Origin: CAIYRG01 sp963747255
GTDB taxonomy: Bacteria > Pseudomonadota > Alphaproteobacteria > Micropepsales > Micropepsaceae
Direction of reading: 5' to 3'
DNA length: 64,000 bases
Assembly: GCA_963747255.1 (NCBI GenBank)
Contig: CAVVEG010000018.1
Span: 186,001 to 250,000, forward strand
The position numbers and the translations under genes were made by a program. The notes beneath the pieces are model-generated. The model saw nothing but the letters and a program-made list of their open reading frames with translations. It was not told where the DNA came from and ran no database searches. This document shows positions 56,402 through 64,000 of the stretch, piece after piece (the first letter of the stretch is position 1; every line of letters starts with the position of its first letter).

Positions 56402-57421
56402 TTACCGCATCGCTGACGCCGCGATGGCCGCCACGTCGCGAGGATAGGAGTAAAGCTCCTTCACAATCTGCGTGACCCTGTCGCCAGATTGCGGTCGCAC
56501 ATCCAGCGCCATGCGCTTCATCTCGGCCAGGAATTCCGGATCCCGCATGGTCGCATCGAATGCACGGCGAAGGATTTGTGTGCGCCCGGTGCTCAGCCCG
56601 GGTGGCGCAGCAAAGGGGCGCGCGAGCAAAAGTCGCGAAAAAATCAATTTCAGCGCCGCTTTTTGCTTCGGATCCGTCGTCAAATCTCCAATTACCGGCA
56701 CATCCGGCAGGTCCGGGCTTTTCACAGTGCCCAGCTGCAAAGTTACGACGATCTGACCGCTTTCATACAGCATGCGGTTCCGGCTGAGCAGACTGGACCA
56801 CGACCAACCGCAAAGCCCATCGATTTCGCCGCGCTGAATCGACAGCACGGCTTCTGCGCGGCCAGGATACCCGCTGACGACCCGGAGCGGCAGATGGAAC
56901 AGGTTTTTCAACACCGTGGGATAAATCTGGTCGTCGGCTGTCGCGCCAGCGCCACCAACCTTGAATGGTTTCGATTTCATGTCCTGCCAGTTCCGGATTC
57001 CGGAACGGGACGAAAAACCGCACACACTCGGCTCGTCGGTAATGCTGCCGATCCAGGTGAAGTTTGTCGCATCGAAATTTTCGCCCTCAACACGTCCGAG
57101 CAGCCTTTCCATTGGCAAACCGCGGTCGAACGTCCCGAACACGGTTCCGTCTTTCGGCGCAACATTGTAAAGATAGTTGGCTGCCTTCAGCGACCCCGCG
57201 CCGGGCATGTTCTGCACCGCGACCGAAGGTAGTCCTGGAATGTGCTTCCCGATATGGCGCGCCAGCGCACGGGCATAAAGGTCATAGCCGCCGCCGGGAG
57301 TGAAACCGACGATGATCTGAACGGTTCTGCCGCGGTAGAATCCGTCTGCACTTTCTGCTTTGGCGCCGGATATGGCGAGCGCCGCAACCAAAGCCAATAT
57401 GAACCTCCGGATACGCCACAT
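56402..57421 (-). CDS. Tripartite tricarboxylate transporter substrate-binding protein (TctC/Bug), copy 2
   Basis: A 339-residue exported receptor. A signal peptide (RRFILALVAALAISGAKA) precedes GRTVQIIVGFTPGGGYDLYA and PSVAVQNMPGAGSLKAANY, typical Bug motifs. It starts at ATG 57421, 7 bp after the PhyH stop, so it belongs to that operon; an upstream opening adds unrelated residues. No TctA/B genes lie here. The orphan receptor may work with the fused permease at 40129-42189 or may be a sensor. Confidence 0.9.
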   Translation of the reverse strand: MWRIRRFILALVAALAISGAKAESADGFYRGRTVQIIVGFTPGGGYDLYARALARHIGKHIPGLPSVAVQNMPGAGSLKAANYLYNVAPKDGTVFGTFDRGLPMERLLGRVEGENFDATNFTWIGSITDEPSVCGFSSRSGIRNWQDMKSKPFKVGGAGATADDQIYPTVLKNLFHLPLRVVSGYPGRAEAVLSIQRGEIDGLCGWSWSSLLSRNRMLYESGQIVVTLQLGTVKSPDLPDVPVIGDLTTDPKQKAALKLIFSRLLLARPFAAPPGLSTGRTQILRRAFDATMRDPEFLAEMKRMALDVRPQSGDRVTQIVKELYSYPRDVAAIAASAMR

Positions 57422-57428
57422 CGGGGGC

Positions 57429-58271
57429 CTACCGATCAAGCCGTCCGATGTTGCGATTGCCCAATTCCTGCGCTTTTGCCCGATAGAGCGCCGCCCCGCG
57501 CTCGTGACGCACGATGGTTTCCGCGTCATCTGGTGATTGAGGAGGCCGCTCATGATCGAAATGGCGGTAGCGATCTTCACCGCGTACAAGCAGTGCGCTG
57601 GTGCGCACCGCGCCGATTTGGCGAAGATGCGGCGGATGATAAACAAAGGTTACGCCGATCCGCCGGTCCGTGCTTCTGTTCGGCGGCGATCCGTGCACCA
57701 TCCAGGCGTGATGGATAGAAGCCTCCCCGGGCGAAAGAGCCGTTGAAAACGACACGAAGGAAGAAGCGTCGAACTCTGCGACTTGACCGCTCGATAACAG
57801 GTTTTCGTCTCTGGGTTCGTAGTGCACGGGGAGTAAACCCAGTTTATGCGAGCCCGGGAGAAAACGCATTGAGCCACTTTCAGGGCGCGATGGCGTAAGC
57901 GCGAGCCATACGCTCAGCACCTCGCAGGGTTCATGGCCGAAATAGGTATTGTCCTGGTGCCAGCTGACATAGCTATCCTCGCCGGCATTCTTTACCCAGC
58001 ATGCGTTTTGGTAGAGCATGATGTCGGGACCAATCAGATCCTCGACAATGTCGAGAATCGCCGGATGTGTGGCGAGGCGGTACGCAAAAGGCTGCCGCAG
58101 ATAGATCTTTGTCCGCGCGATTCCCTTGAGTGCGCCACCCATGGACGCCTCGATTTGCTCGAACTCTTGCCTGAGTCCCGCCGCTTCGGTTTCGGAAAAA
58201 AGACGAACCGGTGAGAGGAAACCATCTCTCCCGTAAAGCGCCACGTCGTCCGGTGTCAGCCGCCTGGGCAT
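57429..58271 (-). CDS. Phytanoyl-CoA dioxygenase (PhyH) family protein
   Basis: A 280-residue Fe(II)/2-oxoglutarate-dependent oxygenase. The HxD iron ligands are in SWHQDNTYFG near residue 115, and the final His is in HHAWMVHGSPPNRSTDRRIG near residue 190, whose Arg binds 2-oxoglutarate. It hydroxylates an unknown organic substrate. The start ATG 58271 lies 4 bp after the DUF6580 stop, and the weak ribosome site fits translational coupling. Confidence 0.9.
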   Translation of the reverse strand: MPRRLTPDDVALYGRDGFLSPVRLFSETEAAGLRQEFEQIEASMGGALKGIARTKIYLRQPFAYRLATHPAILDIVEDLIGPDIMLYQNACWVKNAGEDSYVSWHQDNTYFGHEPCEVLSVWLALTPSRPESGSMRFLPGSHKLGLLPVHYEPRDENLLSSGQVAEFDASSFVSFSTALSPGEASIHHAWMVHGSPPNRSTDRRIGVTFVYHPPHLRQIGAVRTSALLVRGEDRYRHFDHERPPQSPDDAETIVRHERGAALYRAKAQELGNRNIGRLDR

Positions 58272-58275
58272 TGAA

Positions 58276-58806
58276 TTAGCGCGCGGGAACCCCGTGTTCG
58301 TGCAGAACCGGCAATTTCCGCGTAAGTAGTGCGAAACTGCCGAACAGCACGGTGGTGTATAGCAGGTCACCCGCGAAAGTGTTGCGGAAGAACGGCAGCG
58401 CCGCCACATAGCACTCAATCAGCCCTGCACCGGTCTTGGGGTACATGGACCCGAACGCCCACACCGAAAGATTGGTAAGCAGGAAGAAAATAACGGAACC
58501 GGCAACGGCTGCGGACCCGGTTCGAAGAACCGAGCGGTTCTGGCTCAGGCCAATTCCGAGCGCGACCACAAGCGCCGTGCTGAGATAAACAGCCAGCATT
58601 TCACCGGGGCCATAAAATCCGAGCAGTGTATCGCTCAATAGAAGGGCTGCGAGCGGGAGAACAAATGCCAGCTTGCGATCGGCAATATATGCCCCGCCAA
58701 AAAGCGCGACCGCTGTCATGGGCGTGAGGTTGGGCGCGTGTGGAATCAGGCGCGACAACGCTGCCGAAATTACAATCGCTGCCACCAGGATCAGTCGCGA
58801 ATTCAT
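58276..58806 (-). CDS. DUF6580 integral membrane protein
   Basis: A 176-residue protein with five or six membrane spans. The family pattern is LSRLIPHAPNLTPMTAVALFG near residue 18, followed by YIADRKLAFVLPLAALLLSD, SDTLLGFYGPGEM and YPKTGAGLIECYVAALPFFRNT, with GDLLYTTVLFG at the end. The topology resembles S-components of ECF transporters, but the substrate is unknown. It heads the DUF6580-PhyH-TctC operon. I looked upstream (58807-59003) for a riboswitch and saw no clear one. Confidence 0.88.
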   Translation of the reverse strand: MNSRLILVAAIVISAALSRLIPHAPNLTPMTAVALFGGAYIADRKLAFVLPLAALLLSDTLLGFYGPGEMLAVYLSTALVVALGIGLSQNRSVLRTGSAAVAGSVIFFLLTNLSVWAFGSMYPKTGAGLIECYVAALPFFRNTFAGDLLYTTVLFGSFALLTRKLPVLHEHGVPAR

Positions 58807-59003
58807 GATCTCGCTCTCCAGTTCCTAATCATCCAACCGGACTGAACCGGCATGTTGACTTTATTGCCCGATACCGGCGCCGTATCAATGCCTGATACAC
58901 AGTCTCGCCCGAGGGCCCGGATTGATTGACGGGAAAATTTCGCGAAGCCGGAACCTCGGCTTCTTTTATCTGTTCTGATCTGTTCCGCCAGGGAGAAGGC
59001 GAG

Positions 59004-60470
59004 ATGTCCAGATTTCAGCTTGCGCTCCTGATGCTGTTGGGAATCGCTTCGGGATTGGAGCCCGCTCGGGATGCACGCTCTGCGGAAGAGGTTGTGACCT
59101 CCTATCACAATGATGCCGGGCGCAGCGGCAACTTCATCATTCCCGGCATCACGTTTGACCGCGCGCGCGCTTTGCACATCGATGCCGCGTTCCATGCACG
59201 GTTCCCGGGCCATGTTTATGCCCAGCCGCTTTACTGGGGAGGCAACCTGATTGCGGTGACGGAAGATGAAACGGTAGAGGCAATCGACGGGAAAACCGGT
59301 CGTGAAGTTTGGCGCCGCAGTCTTGGAAGGCCGGTATCGCGGGGGGACCTGTCTTGCGGCGACATTGATCCCCTGGGCGTCACGGGCACTCCGGTAATCG
59401 ATAACGCCAACGGAACGATTTATCTCGACGCGGCGATCCAGGGTGCTGACGGTCCACGCCACGAAGTATTTGCGCTTTCGCTTTCCAACGGCAGCAGCCT
59501 GCCCGGATGGCCACTCGACATCGGGACTGCGCTTGCTGCCAAAGGTTCTACCTTCGTTTCAAAGGACCAGAACCAGCGCGGTGCGCTCACAATCTTTGGC
59601 AACCGGGTTTATGTTCCGTATGGCGGTCATTTCGGCGATTGCGGAGATTATCGCGGCTGGGTAGTTGGAATCTCCATCACAAATCCGAAGGACGTTGTGT
59701 CCTGGTCTACAGCTGCAAGAGGCGGCGGAATCTGGGCTCCCGGTGGGATCGCCAGCGACGGAAGGTCATTGTTCGTCACCACCGGAAACACATTCGATGC
59801 ATCGAATTGGTCGGATGGCGAGTCTGTCATTCGCCTGTCCCCACAACTGTCGTTCTCCGGGCGCCCGCAGGACTATTTTGCACCGGTGGATTGGCATGCG
59901 CTCGACCAGAGCGATCTCGATCTGGGCGGCAGCAATCCGCTTTCATTCGATCTTGGCACACGCCGCTTCGTGCTGGCGCTCGACAAGGATGCACGCGCAT
60001 ATCTGCTTGATCGCGACAATCTCGGCGGGATCGGCGGCGCGCTGGTCATGGCGCCCGTTGCTGCGGGCCCGATCCGCACTTCTCCTGCGGCCTTTCCCGT
60101 TCAGGGCGCGATGTTCGTTGCCTTTCAGGGCGCGGGTTCGCAGTGTTCCTCCCGGGGTGACCTGACGGTATTACGGATCGTGGCCGATCCGAAACCAGCA
60201 ATAAGCACGGCCTGGTGCGGCGCCATTAACGGTCGTGGGTCTCCCATAGTCACGACGACGGACGGCCATTTCAATCCGATTGTATGGATTGTCGGCGCGG
60301 AAGGAGATGGGCGGCTGCACGGGTTCAATGGTGTGAACGGAACACCCCTGTTTTCCGGCGGCGGTCCAGCCGAAGCCATGACAGGGTTGCGCCGGTTCCA
60401 GACGCTGATAGCAACCGCAGACCGGCTATACGTCGCCGGGGACGAACGAATTTACGCTTTTGCGTTTTGA
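59004..60470 (+). CDS. PQQ-like beta-propeller protein, exported
   Basis: A 488-residue exported protein. A signal peptide (RFQLALLMLLGIASGLEPA) leads to blades with repeated W/G motifs: LYWGGNLIAVTEDETVEAID, GREVWRRSLG, GDIDPLGVTGTPVID, GGGIWAPGGIASDGRSLFVT and VWIVGAEGDGRLHGFNG. The layout is of a PQQ-type quinoprotein propeller, but no conserved quinone or calcium ligand set was verified, so it could be only a structural propeller. ATG 59004 follows GGGAGAAGG. It is divergent from the DUF6580 operon. Confidence 0.8.
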   Translation: MSRFQLALLMLLGIASGLEPARDARSAEEVVTSYHNDAGRSGNFIIPGITFDRARALHIDAAFHARFPGHVYAQPLYWGGNLIAVTEDETVEAIDGKTGREVWRRSLGRPVSRGDLSCGDIDPLGVTGTPVIDNANGTIYLDAAIQGADGPRHEVFALSLSNGSSLPGWPLDIGTALAAKGSTFVSKDQNQRGALTIFGNRVYVPYGGHFGDCGDYRGWVVGISITNPKDVVSWSTAARGGGIWAPGGIASDGRSLFVTTGNTFDASNWSDGESVIRLSPQLSFSGRPQDYFAPVDWHALDQSDLDLGGSNPLSFDLGTRRFVLALDKDARAYLLDRDNLGGIGGALVMAPVAAGPIRTSPAAFPVQGAMFVAFQGAGSQCSSRGDLTVLRIVADPKPAISTAWCGAINGRGSPIVTTTDGHFNPIVWIVGAEGDGRLHGFNGVNGTPLFSGGGPAEAMTGLRRFQTLIATADRLYVAGDERIYAFAF

Positions 60471-60489
60471 CGCCGCACTTCGGCGAAAC

Positions 60490-61590
60490 TCAATTCAGGA
60501 CTTGCTCTACCCGGGACACGCTGCGTGAAACGGGCGCGACAGCGAACGCGATCCGGCCGATCAACAGCCCATCGGCAGTGGCGATGTTGACCCGCCAGCG
60601 TCCATAGGCCGGCAGCGATTTAACGGAATAGCCTCGATAGCCGCCCTCCCTGCCCCCCGTGATCGCATAGCTGACGACAGCCTGCGTTCGCCATCCTTTC
60701 GCTGCGTCGTCATAACGCTGCCAGATATGGAGGATCTTTGTCCGAAGCTGAATCGGCGCAAACACGGAACTGTACAGATAGAGCGACTCACCGGTGTTGA
60801 CATGAACGACCGGCTCCGCCCAGGGGACCGAAATCCAATTCCTGGATTCGCCGACTGCACGATACACAGCGCCGTCCCGGGTGACGGAATGGAAAACTCC
60901 GGCGCTGGTGAGCGCCAATGGCAATGGTGGAAGAATGTTCGCGAAATAAAATGCATTGACCACAACGAGCACGGCAATTGCGCCGCCCGCGATCCCTTTC
61001 CAGGATTGCAGGATGCGAACCGGTCCGATGACGGTCAGTGCCGCAATCAGCAGCGTGAATGCGATCACGGCAATCGCACCGCTCAACAGAAACATCCGCT
61101 GCCCCATGCTGCGGGTGAAAATCGGCACAACGAATATGGTGTAGGAAAACAGGGCGAAGAACAGCAGCGTGCAGGTGAACACGAGCCGGGAATGGTATTT
61201 CTTGAATATTTCATTTCCAATGAAGATGCCGCCCAGCACGATCAGGAACGGCCACGAGGCGGTGACCACAGCGCTTCTGCCGTAGAAGACCAGAAATGCG
61301 CTCCACAATGCGCCGAGCGCAAATTGGGTCGCCGCAATGACAAGCGGCTTTATTTTCCGCAACACACCTTCATGATGCACGCGTGATTCAATCAAGTGCA
61401 TCACAACGATAGAGGCGATGGCGAGCCAGATATAGCCAAACAGTACGAACTGGGTTGCCGGGTGATCAACGCGGCCAAAGAAATAATTGTCGAAAGCAAA
61501 GCCGGCGACCATCGAAACCGCCGAAATCTGCCTCTCATATTTCTTCAGCGCGGCAATGATTCTGGAATAGCGCACGACACAGCCCGGCAT
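60490..61590 (-). CDS. Membrane protein with DUF2914 domain
   Basis: A 366-residue protein with about seven N-terminal membrane spans (residues 20-220, including GYIWLAIASIVVMHLIES and ATQFALGALWSAFLVFYG) and a C-terminal soluble DUF2914 domain (SAGVFHSVTRDGAVYRAVGE; ILHIWQRYDDAAKGWRTQ; YSVKSLPAYGRWRVNIAT). Function unknown. The start is uncertain: ATG 61590 is used, while a TTG at 61605 or GTG at 61578 is possible. It converges on the PQQ-like gene. Confidence 0.82.
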   Translation of the reverse strand: MPGCVVRYSRIIAALKKYERQISAVSMVAGFAFDNYFFGRVDHPATQFVLFGYIWLAIASIVVMHLIESRVHHEGVLRKIKPLVIAATQFALGALWSAFLVFYGRSAVVTASWPFLIVLGGIFIGNEIFKKYHSRLVFTCTLLFFALFSYTIFVVPIFTRSMGQRMFLLSGAIAVIAFTLLIAALTVIGPVRILQSWKGIAGGAIAVLVVVNAFYFANILPPLPLALTSAGVFHSVTRDGAVYRAVGESRNWISVPWAEPVVHVNTGESLYLYSSVFAPIQLRTKILHIWQRYDDAAKGWRTQAVVSYAITGGREGGYRGYSVKSLPAYGRWRVNIATADGLLIGRIAFAVAPVSRSVSRVEQVLN

Positions 61591-61647
61591 TCGCCAAACA
61601 ATCAATTGGAACAGAGGATTATGTGAATAATGCGGCGGTTCGCACGA

Positions 61648-62268
61648 TCACGTTTCGACAATATCCGCACGTGTGCGGCGCGGGACCCCCGCCAACGGAA
61701 ATTCTCGGGCAAGCACTTCGCCCGCGCCCCGGATTGCAGCGGCCAATCCGTCGGCCAGCCGCCCCGATTGTGCATCCGCGGCAATCAGATCGACAAGCTT
61801 CTGCCAGTGACCGGCGTCCAACCGGGCATGCACCGCCTGATCGGCCAGCACTTCGATGTGACGCGGCAGCATGCAGACATAAATGAGTATGGCACTGCGG
61901 TTGCTGTCCAGATGCACGCCGTGTGCCATGAACTGGGCCAACGCAGCGCGATGCGCCGCGTCCTGCGCGAAACCCCGCGGAACAATCCGATAACGAAGCC
62001 CGGGTGCGGATAGCACTCCCGTAACAATTACAAATCCGAGCACCTGAAAGGACAGGATCAATACAAAAGACAGGCTGCTTGTGAACCATAATAACCAGGG
62101 CAGAATGAGCGCAAAAACGGCGCCCCACAGGGATGGCACCAGCCGAAAGTCATCGGCCGAATGTGCAACGACGACGTAAATCTCAGCCGAGGTTTTGGCT
62201 TCTGCCGCCCGGATTTCGCGCGCAAGCCTGGTGTGGTCTTCCGGCGTGATCACGGGAGAAATCACCAT
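61648..62268 (-). CDS. TPM-domain membrane protein
   Basis: A 206-residue protein with a TPM fold (TRLAREIRAAEAKTSAEIYV at the start, then MAHGVHLDSNRSAILIYVCM) and two membrane spans in residues 45-95. It starts ATG 62268, overlapping the stop of the upstream TPM gene by 7 bp (ATGGTGA). It completes the LemA-TPM-TPM operon, usually linked to envelope stress or membrane protein quality control. Confidence 0.88.
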   Translation of the reverse strand: MVISPVITPEDHTRLAREIRAAEAKTSAEIYVVVAHSADDFRLVPSLWGAVFALILPWLLWFTSSLSFVLILSFQVLGFVIVTGVLSAPGLRYRIVPRGFAQDAAHRAALAQFMAHGVHLDSNRSAILIYVCMLPRHIEVLADQAVHARLDAGHWQKLVDLIAADAQSGRLADGLAAAIRGAGEVLAREFPLAGVPRRTRADIVET

Positions 62269-63032
62269 CGGCCCGAAGCTCCTCCGCCGCCAAATGAACC
62301 CCCGCCGCCGGAGAAACCGCCACCTCCGCCGCCCCCGCCCCCGCCCCAGCCGCCGGGCGATGACCAGCCACCCCCTACCGGAACGATCCACGGCATTCCG
62401 CCGCCATAACCGCGGCGCCGTGAGCGGAAGGCGAAATACAGCCACAGCCCGATAATCAGCAGCACCCAGATCAATTGGGCGTAATCACCAGGGCCCGCAG
62501 GCGGATTTGCCTGCTCGGCCGCCCGCCGTTTGAAATCAGCGGAGTCGCCCGAGAGCGCCTGGATAAGATCATCGACCCCGCGACTGATACCCCCCGCATA
62601 ATCGTTGACGCGGAATCTGGGCAGGATGGCGTTCTCGATGATGAGGCGTGAGACCGCGTCGGTCAGCGTCCCCTCAAGGCCATACCCGACCTCGATTCGC
62701 ACTCGATGCTCGTTCGGAGCGACGATGAGCAAAGCGCCGTTGTTCTTGCCCTTCTGCCCAATGCCCCAGGCACGTCCAAGCTGGTAACCATATTGTTCAA
62801 TCTCATACCCCTGCAGGCTTGGCAGCGTTACGACAACGAGCTGAATTCCTCTCTTCTGCTCCAGGCCAGCCAGCCTCGCATTGATCGACGCTGCCGTCCC
62901 GGCATCGAGCAGATGCGCATCGTCGACCACCCGCCCCGTGAGCAGCGGAAAATTTGGCGCTGCGGCAAAGGCAAAGTTGGGACTGAGTGCGATCCCAAAC
63001 AGAAATAACAGGAAAAGTGTTGAGCGGAACAT
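62262..63032 (-). CDS. TPM-domain protein with Gly-rich C-terminus
   Basis: A 256-residue exported protein. After a signal peptide (LFLLFLFGIALSPNFAFA) comes the TPM (PF04536) domain: LTGRVVDDAHLLDAGTAASI, QLVVVTLPSLQGYEIEQY, ALLIVAPNEHRVRIEVGYGLEG. One membrane span near residue 183 precedes a Gly/Ser-rich tail (residues 215-256). Such YgcG-like proteins pair with LemA. It starts at 63032, overlapping the LemA stop by one base (TGATG). Confidence 0.93.
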   Translation of the reverse strand: MFRSTLFLLFLFGIALSPNFAFAAAPNFPLLTGRVVDDAHLLDAGTAASINARLAGLEQKRGIQLVVVTLPSLQGYEIEQYGYQLGRAWGIGQKGKNNGALLIVAPNEHRVRIEVGYGLEGTLTDAVSRLIIENAILPRFRVNDYAGGISRGVDDLIQALSGDSADFKRRAAEQANPPAGPGDYAQLIWVLLIIGLWLYFAFRSRRRGYGGGMPWIVPVGGGWSSPGGWGGGGGGGGGGFSGGGGSFGGGGASGRW

Positions 63033-63631
63033 CAGAACTGGACTGTTGGCGCCCGCTGATTTTCTTCACTTGTGGCGAACGTGGCCATTGGCTTGGCGCT
63101 ATAGGCCATCGCCCAGAAACGTCCGGGAAAGGTCTCCACCTCGGTATTATAGACTTGAACAGCCTGTATGTAGTCGCGCCGAGCCACCGCGATGCGGTTC
63201 TCCGTCCCCTCCAGCTGTGATTGCAGCGCGAGAAAATTCTGGTTCGACTTCAGATCGGGATAATTCTCGCTCACCGCAAGCAGTCTTCCGAGTGCGCCCG
63301 ACAGTTGGCCCTGTGCCTCCTGGAATTGGCGCAACGCCTGGGGATCAGTCAGTTGGTTGGCGTTGATCTGCACCGAGGTGGCTTTGGCGCGCGCTTCGGT
63401 TACATCCGTCAGAACCTTCTGCTCCTGTTGCGCATAGCCTTTGACTGTGTTGACCAGATTGGGGATCAGGTCCGAGCGGCGCTGATACTGGTTCTGCACT
63501 TCGCTCCAGGCGGCTTTCGCCTGTTCCTGCTCGGTCGGGATGGTGTTCACGCCACAACCGGCCATGAATATGGCAAGACACAAGGCGCCCGCCGCGTGGG
63601 TGAAAAGCCTGTTCGGCCGCATATGCCGCAT
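63032..63631 (-). CDS. lemA: LemA family lipoprotein
   Basis: A 199-residue protein. A lipobox-like start (LAIFMAGC) marks a lipoprotein signal, followed by the LemA coiled-coil helices: AWSEVQNQYQRRSDLIPNLV, NTVKGYAQQEQKVLTDVTEA, AVSENYPDLKSNQNFLALQS, TENRIAVARRDYIQAVQVYN. It is the first gene of a coupled LemA-TPM-TPM operon. LemA proteins are envelope proteins of poorly known function, tied to membrane stress. Confidence 0.93.
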   Translation of the reverse strand: MRHMRPNRLFTHAAGALCLAIFMAGCGVNTIPTEQEQAKAAWSEVQNQYQRRSDLIPNLVNTVKGYAQQEQKVLTDVTEARAKATSVQINANQLTDPQALRQFQEAQGQLSGALGRLLAVSENYPDLKSNQNFLALQSQLEGTENRIAVARRDYIQAVQVYNTEVETFPGRFWAMAYSAKPMATFATSEENQRAPTVQF

Positions 63632-63660
63632 ATATTACCGCCCCTCGGTAGAATTAGGCG

Positions 63661-63960
63661 TCAATCGACGCCTGGAACGATCCTCATATCGCGTTCGGCG
63701 GCCTGTTTTCCAAGTGCCGCAAGCGCTTCACGGTAACCCGGGCTGTCATATGCCGCGATCGCCTTCTCAAGGCTGTCAAACTCTATGATCACGGTGCGCT
63801 GCATCAGCCCCTGTTCCATCGTGCGCGCCGGTAAACCGCGCGCAAGAAATCGCCCCCCCTGGGCCGACAGCGCAGGCGCCGCGATTCGGGCATAAGCCGC
63901 AAGGGCATCCGTGTCCGAAATCGACCGGTAGGCGGTGATCCAATAAGCCTTTGGCATCAT
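63661..63960 (-). CDS. DUF1330 protein
   Basis: A 99-residue protein of a dimeric alpha/beta-barrel (ferredoxin-like) fold. The family features are KAYWITAYRSISD at the start, RFLARGL, RTVIIEFDSLEKAIAAYDSP and the C-terminal MRIVPGVD. ATG 63960 and ATG 63957 both follow AAAGGAG; the second has better spacing. DUF1330 proteins are widespread and of uncertain role. It is on the same strand as lemA but 29 bp upstream of it, so it could start that operon. Confidence 0.9.
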   Translation of the reverse strand: MMPKAYWITAYRSISDTDALAAYARIAAPALSAQGGRFLARGLPARTMEQGLMQRTVIIEFDSLEKAIAAYDSPGYREALAALGKQAAERDMRIVPGVD

Positions 63961-64000
63961 TATTCTCCTTTAAGAACCTGCGCCTTCGCGCTCGTCTGGT

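Noticed and set aside
58807..59003. Riboswitch upstream of the DUF6580 operon
   Set aside because: I looked for a cobalamin-type box and long paired stems, and saw no convincing conserved core.
62280..62400. GC-rich repeated sequence as a tandem repeat element
   Set aside because: It is simply the coding sequence of the Gly-rich tail of the TPM protein.
1..64000. tRNA genes, rRNA, CRISPR arrays, insertion sequences, prophage
   Set aside because: I saw no tRNA T-loop pattern in a suitable context, no regularly spaced repeats and no transposase, integrase or phage structural genes.

Overview
The window is a GC-rich bacterial chromosome segment that reads best as a soil or peat type alphaproteobacterium. 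This is an inference from gene content: a class II DAHP synthase of the alphaproteobacterial type, cysS coupled to cimA, an Atm1-type ABC exporter, DUF6152 and DUF6580 proteins, TctC (Bug) binding proteins, AAHS-family transporters and a PaoABC-like molybdenum enzyme. I saw no rRNA or tRNA gene, CRISPR array, insertion sequence or prophage.

Layout. 1-6.2 kb: a DUF1592/DUF1552 pair (the second cut by the window edge), a ferritin-like gene with an in-frame stop, two tandem secreted lectin-like proteins and an exported cupin. 6.5-11.1 kb: a BT1-type MFS transporter, a Cof-type phosphatase and a PSMA-like M28 peptidase. 11.2-21.6 kb: a housekeeping run on the plus strand (DAHP synthase, Gfo/Idh/MocA oxidoreductase, NAD synthetase, cysS, cimA), then a LOG protein, an Atm1-type exporter and a double cold-shock protein. 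21.9-42.2 kb: an accessory catabolic and transport region with a CoA-transferase, a cysteine-less thiolase-like protein, a DUF35 protein, Fe(III)-type ABC permease and binding protein, an AAHS transporter, an FAD dehydrogenase with its small subunit, a TPR glycosyltransferase, a three-subunit molybdenum dehydrogenase and a tripartite tricarboxylate transporter. 42.4-49.9 kb: glycosyltransferase, AI-2E transporter, maltokinase and TreY (alpha-glucan/trehalose metabolism). 49.9-64 kb: a second AAHS transporter, YghX-like hydrolase, Dps, PPK2, a subclass B3 metallo-beta-lactamase, a TctC/PhyH/DUF6580 operon, a PQQ-type propeller protein, a DUF2914 membrane protein, and a LemA/TPM/TPM operon.

The accessory region suggests uptake of organic acids or aromatic acids (ABC, AAHS, TctABC) followed by CoA activation, carbon-chain cleavage and membrane or cytoplasmic oxidation of alcohols and aldehydes. 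Stress genes (Dps, PPK2, ferritin-like) cluster separately.

The most striking feature is that six genes are broken by single-base events: a nonsense codon in the ferritin-like gene, one indel each in cysS, the TPR glycosyltransferase, the AI-2E transporter and the YghX-like hydrolase, and two in treY. Each can be restored by changing a single base at the site. Because cysS is essential, uncorrected sequencing indels are the leading explanation. The best biological leads are the cysteine-less thiolase/DUF35 pair, the dehydrogenase lacking its cytochrome subunit but preceded by a 55-residue membrane protein, and the fused TctA-TctB permease.
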